From Clostridium carboxidivorans P7 (GTDB lineage Bacteria > Bacillota > Clostridia > Clostridiales > Clostridiaceae), in contig NZ_CP011803.1 in NCBI RefSeq assembly GCF_001038625.1, forward strand, positions 2,852,001 to 2,916,000: a stretch of DNA of 64,000 nucleotides. Reading direction: 5' to 3'. A model generated the notes under the pieces. The model was given only the letters and a program-made list of their open reading frames with translations, ran no database searches and had not been told where the DNA came from. Each line of letters starts with the position of its first letter. Positions within the stretch are counted from its first letter, which is position 1. Positions 61,869-64,000 of the stretch are shown here, piece by piece. The translations under genes and the position numbers were made by a program.

Positions 61869-64000
61869 TTATTTTAATTTTAACTTAGCTAGTGCATCTG
61901 CCAAAGCTGAATTCATTGGAGCTTCATTTTCCTTTTTCATCTTTTTCATATAATTTGCTACATCTCTTTTACTGTTCTTACCTTCCTTATTATCAAATCT
62001 TTTATTGAAAGAAGCTGCTTTTTCCCTGAAACTGCAAGTTGTACAAACATATATTTGGCCATCTCCGTGTCCTCTAAGCTCAAGTTTTTTGTGACAGTTC
62101 GGACATCTAGCATTAGTTAATCTTGCTAAATTTTCTCTATGACCGCAGGCTCTATCCTGACACACAAGCATTCTTCCATGCTTTCCATTTACCTCAAGCA
62201 TATATTTGCCACATTCAGGACATTTAGCACCTGATAAATTATCATGTTTAAATTTATCATGGCTTCCTTTTACATCTTCAACAAGCTTCACTGAATAGTT
62301 TCTCATATTGCCTATAAAACTCTTATCATTTAATTTTCCCTTACTTATTAAATTTAAATCAGTTTCCCATTTTGCAGTTAAAAGTGGTGATTTTAAATCC
62401 TCTGGTACCAATTCTACAAGCTGTTTTCCTTTAGAAGTTGGTATTATTTCCTTACCTTTTTTCTCTAAATAAAAAGTATTAAATAATTTTTCAATTATAT
62501 CTGCTCTTGTAGCAACTGTTCCAAGTCCACCTGTTTCTCCTAAAGTTTTTGCATATTCCTTATTCATGTTTATATATTTTTGAGGATTTTCCATCGCAGA
62601 CAGCAATGTTCCTTCATTAAATCTTGCAGGTGGTTTAGTTTGACCTTTATGCATCTTAACTCCTGTAAGCTTTATGCTATCTCCCTTATTTATTTGTGGA
62701 AGCACTTGTTCCTTTAATTCATTTTCGTGTGCATCATTATCATCAAAATCTTCATCTTTATCATATACAGCCTTCCAACCCTTTGATTTAATTACCTTTC
62801 CACTGGCTACAAAGTTTTCTCCATTAACTTCTACCTTTACAGTGGTCTGCACATATTCAAATGGAGGAAGCAATACACTTAAAAATCTTTTAACTACTAA
62901 ATCATATACTTTTCTCTCTTCATTGCTTAATTTTGAAAGATTAACTCTTTCTTCTGTTGGAATTATAGCATGATGATCTGAAACCTTACTATTATCCACA
63001 AAACCTTTATGTGCTCTTATTTTTCCCTTCATAATTTCCATAGCAAATTTACTATAGTTTCCTACTGATATTGCCTTTAATCTATCTGGCAGTGTAGGTA
63101 CTATATCATCTGAAATATATCTTGAATCTGTTCTTGGATAAGTCAAGAATTTATAGTTTTCATACAATCTTTGCATTATTGAAAGAGTCTGCTTTGCTGA
63201 GAAACCAAAAAGCCTATTGGCATCCCTTTGAAGCTCTGTTAAATCATAAAGTGCTGGCGCATATTTTTTCTTATCACTTTTTGTTACATCAACCACTTTT
63301 CCATTTTGATTATTAACCTTTGATACTATCTTGTTTGCAAAGTCTTCATCAAAAGTATTAAAATGTCCTTTACCGCCTTGCCACTGAAGAGTATATCCAT
63401 TAGCACTTCCAGTTATGCTATAGTAATCCTTTGGTTTAAAGTTTTTAATTTCTTCTTCTCTATGAACAATCATAGCTAGTGTTGGAGTCTGAACTCTCCC
63501 TGCTGAAAGTTGAGCATTATGCTTGCATGTAAGCGCTCTTGTAACATTAAGCCCTACAATCCAATCTGCTTCTGCCCTACTCTGTGCAGCTCTATACAAA
63601 TTATCATATTGTGATGCAGGTTTTAAATTTCTAAAACCTTCATTAATAGCTTTATCCGTTTGAGAAGAAATCCAAAGTCTTTTTATAGGCTTATTTATCC
63701 TAGCCTTTTCAATTATCCATCTTGCTACCAATTCTCCTTCTCTTCCAGCATCTGTAGCAATAACTATTTCCACTACATCTTTTCTATTTAACTGTTCCTT
63801 TACCGCATTAAATTGTTTACTAGTTTGTTTTATAACTACAAGCTTCAAATATTTAGGAAGCATTGGCAAATCTTCCATCTTCCATGTTTTATATTTATCA
63901 TCATAAGCCTCTGGGTCCGCTAAAGTAACTAAATGTCCCAAAGCCCAAGTTACAATATATTTTTCTCCTTCCAAACATCCATTGCCTTTTTTACCACATT
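61869..64000 (-). CDS. topB: DNA topoisomerase III (partial, 5' end outside the window)
   Basis: About 710 codons are visible and the frame is open to the right edge; the missing part is the first few dozen residues of the Toprim domain. Visible are the Toprim end (IATDAGREGELVARWI), the catalytic tyrosine region FLTYPRTDSRYI, and two C-terminal zinc ribbons (CPECGKYMLEV with CQDRACGH; CPNCHKKLEL with CTTC). Type IA topoisomerase III resolves single-strand crossings during replication and recombination. The chain ends in a short lysine-rich tail. Confidence 0.93.
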   Translation of the reverse strand, partial: CGKKGNGCLEGEKYIVTWALGHLVTLADPEAYDDKYKTWKMEDLPMLPKYLKLVVIKQTSKQFNAVKEQLNRKDVVEIVIATDAGREGELVARWIIEKARINKPIKRLWISSQTDKAINEGFRNLKPASQYDNLYRAAQSRAEADWIVGLNVTRALTCKHNAQLSAGRVQTPTLAMIVHREEEIKNFKPKDYYSITGSANGYTLQWQGGKGHFNTFDEDFANKIVSKVNNQNGKVVDVTKSDKKKYAPALYDLTELQRDANRLFGFSAKQTLSIMQRLYENYKFLTYPRTDSRYISDDIVPTLPDRLKAISVGNYSKFAMEIMKGKIRAHKGFVDNSKVSDHHAIIPTEERVNLSKLSNEERKVYDLVVKRFLSVLLPPFEYVQTTVKVEVNGENFVASGKVIKSKGWKAVYDKDEDFDDNDAHENELKEQVLPQINKGDSIKLTGVKMHKGQTKPPARFNEGTLLSAMENPQKYINMNKEYAKTLGETGGLGTVATRADIIEKLFNTFYLEKKGKEIIPTSKGKQLVELVPEDLKSPLLTAKWETDLNLISKGKLNDKSFIGNMRNYSVKLVEDVKGSHDKFKHDNLSGAKCPECGKYMLEVNGKHGRMLVCQDRACGHRENLARLTNARCPNCHKKLELRGHGDGQIYVCTTCSFREKAASFNKRFDNKEGKNSKRDVANYMKKMKKENEAPMNSALADALAKLKLK

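Overview
The window looks like the chromosome of a low-G+C anaerobic Clostridium, probably of the acetogen/solventogen type. Most of the sequence is very AT-rich with strong AGGAGG-type ribosome binding sites. The gene content is clostridial: tungsten aldehyde ferredoxin oxidoreductase, a 4Fe-4S serine dehydratase, several ferredoxin-domain enzymes and nickel-pincer cofactor genes. No rRNA, tRNA, CRISPR array or phage module was seen. Both edges cut through a gene: an FtsX permease on the left and topoisomerase III on the right.

Layout. 1-14 kb is a defence and regulation segment. It holds a two-component/ABC transporter module that is visibly more G+C rich than the rest, a TetR/flavodoxin-ferredoxin pair, a second ABC/two-component module, and a MarR-controlled nitroreductase with clear operators. 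14-24 kb holds a CD3324-type regulator, a FusB-like EF-G-binding protein, a DEAD-box helicase with an overlapping pentapeptide-repeat protein, an exonuclease/BRCT protein and an RND efflux operon. 24-41 kb is a duplicated catabolic region: three copies of a lacI / dapA-family aldolase / MFS transporter cassette, two with the regulator kept, each dapA promoter carrying the same pair of LacI-type operators. Among them lie a chemoreceptor, a fumarylacetoacetate-hydrolase-type enzyme, a DUF554 membrane protein and malic enzyme. One dapA copy lost its ribosome binding site and first 46 codons by a deletion between 11-bp direct repeats. The region is bordered by two copies of a tetR promoter/operator, as if it had separated the RND pump from its regulator. 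41-50 kb holds TetR, serine dehydratase, an L,D-transpeptidase, two 4Fe-4S aldo/keto reductase-like proteins, a MerR regulator, larB/larC and a DUF2156 protein; MerR-type long-spacer promoters occur three times.

50-62 kb is a coherent tungsten-enzyme locus. Reading leftward it runs tungstate ABC transporter (tupA, tupB, tupC), moeA, moeA fused to a periplasmic-binding-like domain, a MOSC protein, a sigma-54 activator without a sensor domain, a sigma-54 promoter with three upstream activator-like sites, aldehyde ferredoxin oxidoreductase, a MoaD-like protein, a ThiF/MoeB-like adenylyltransferase and a terminator. A radical SAM protein resembling the tungsten-oxidoreductase maturase is divergent from tupA. 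Together these would import tungstate, insert it into the pterin cofactor, mature the oxidoreductase and control it from one place.

The most unusual non-coding feature is a structured element of about 140-260 nt present in three places, with conserved stems, variable loops and one apparent compensatory base change. All identifications were made by reading the sequence; no database search was run.
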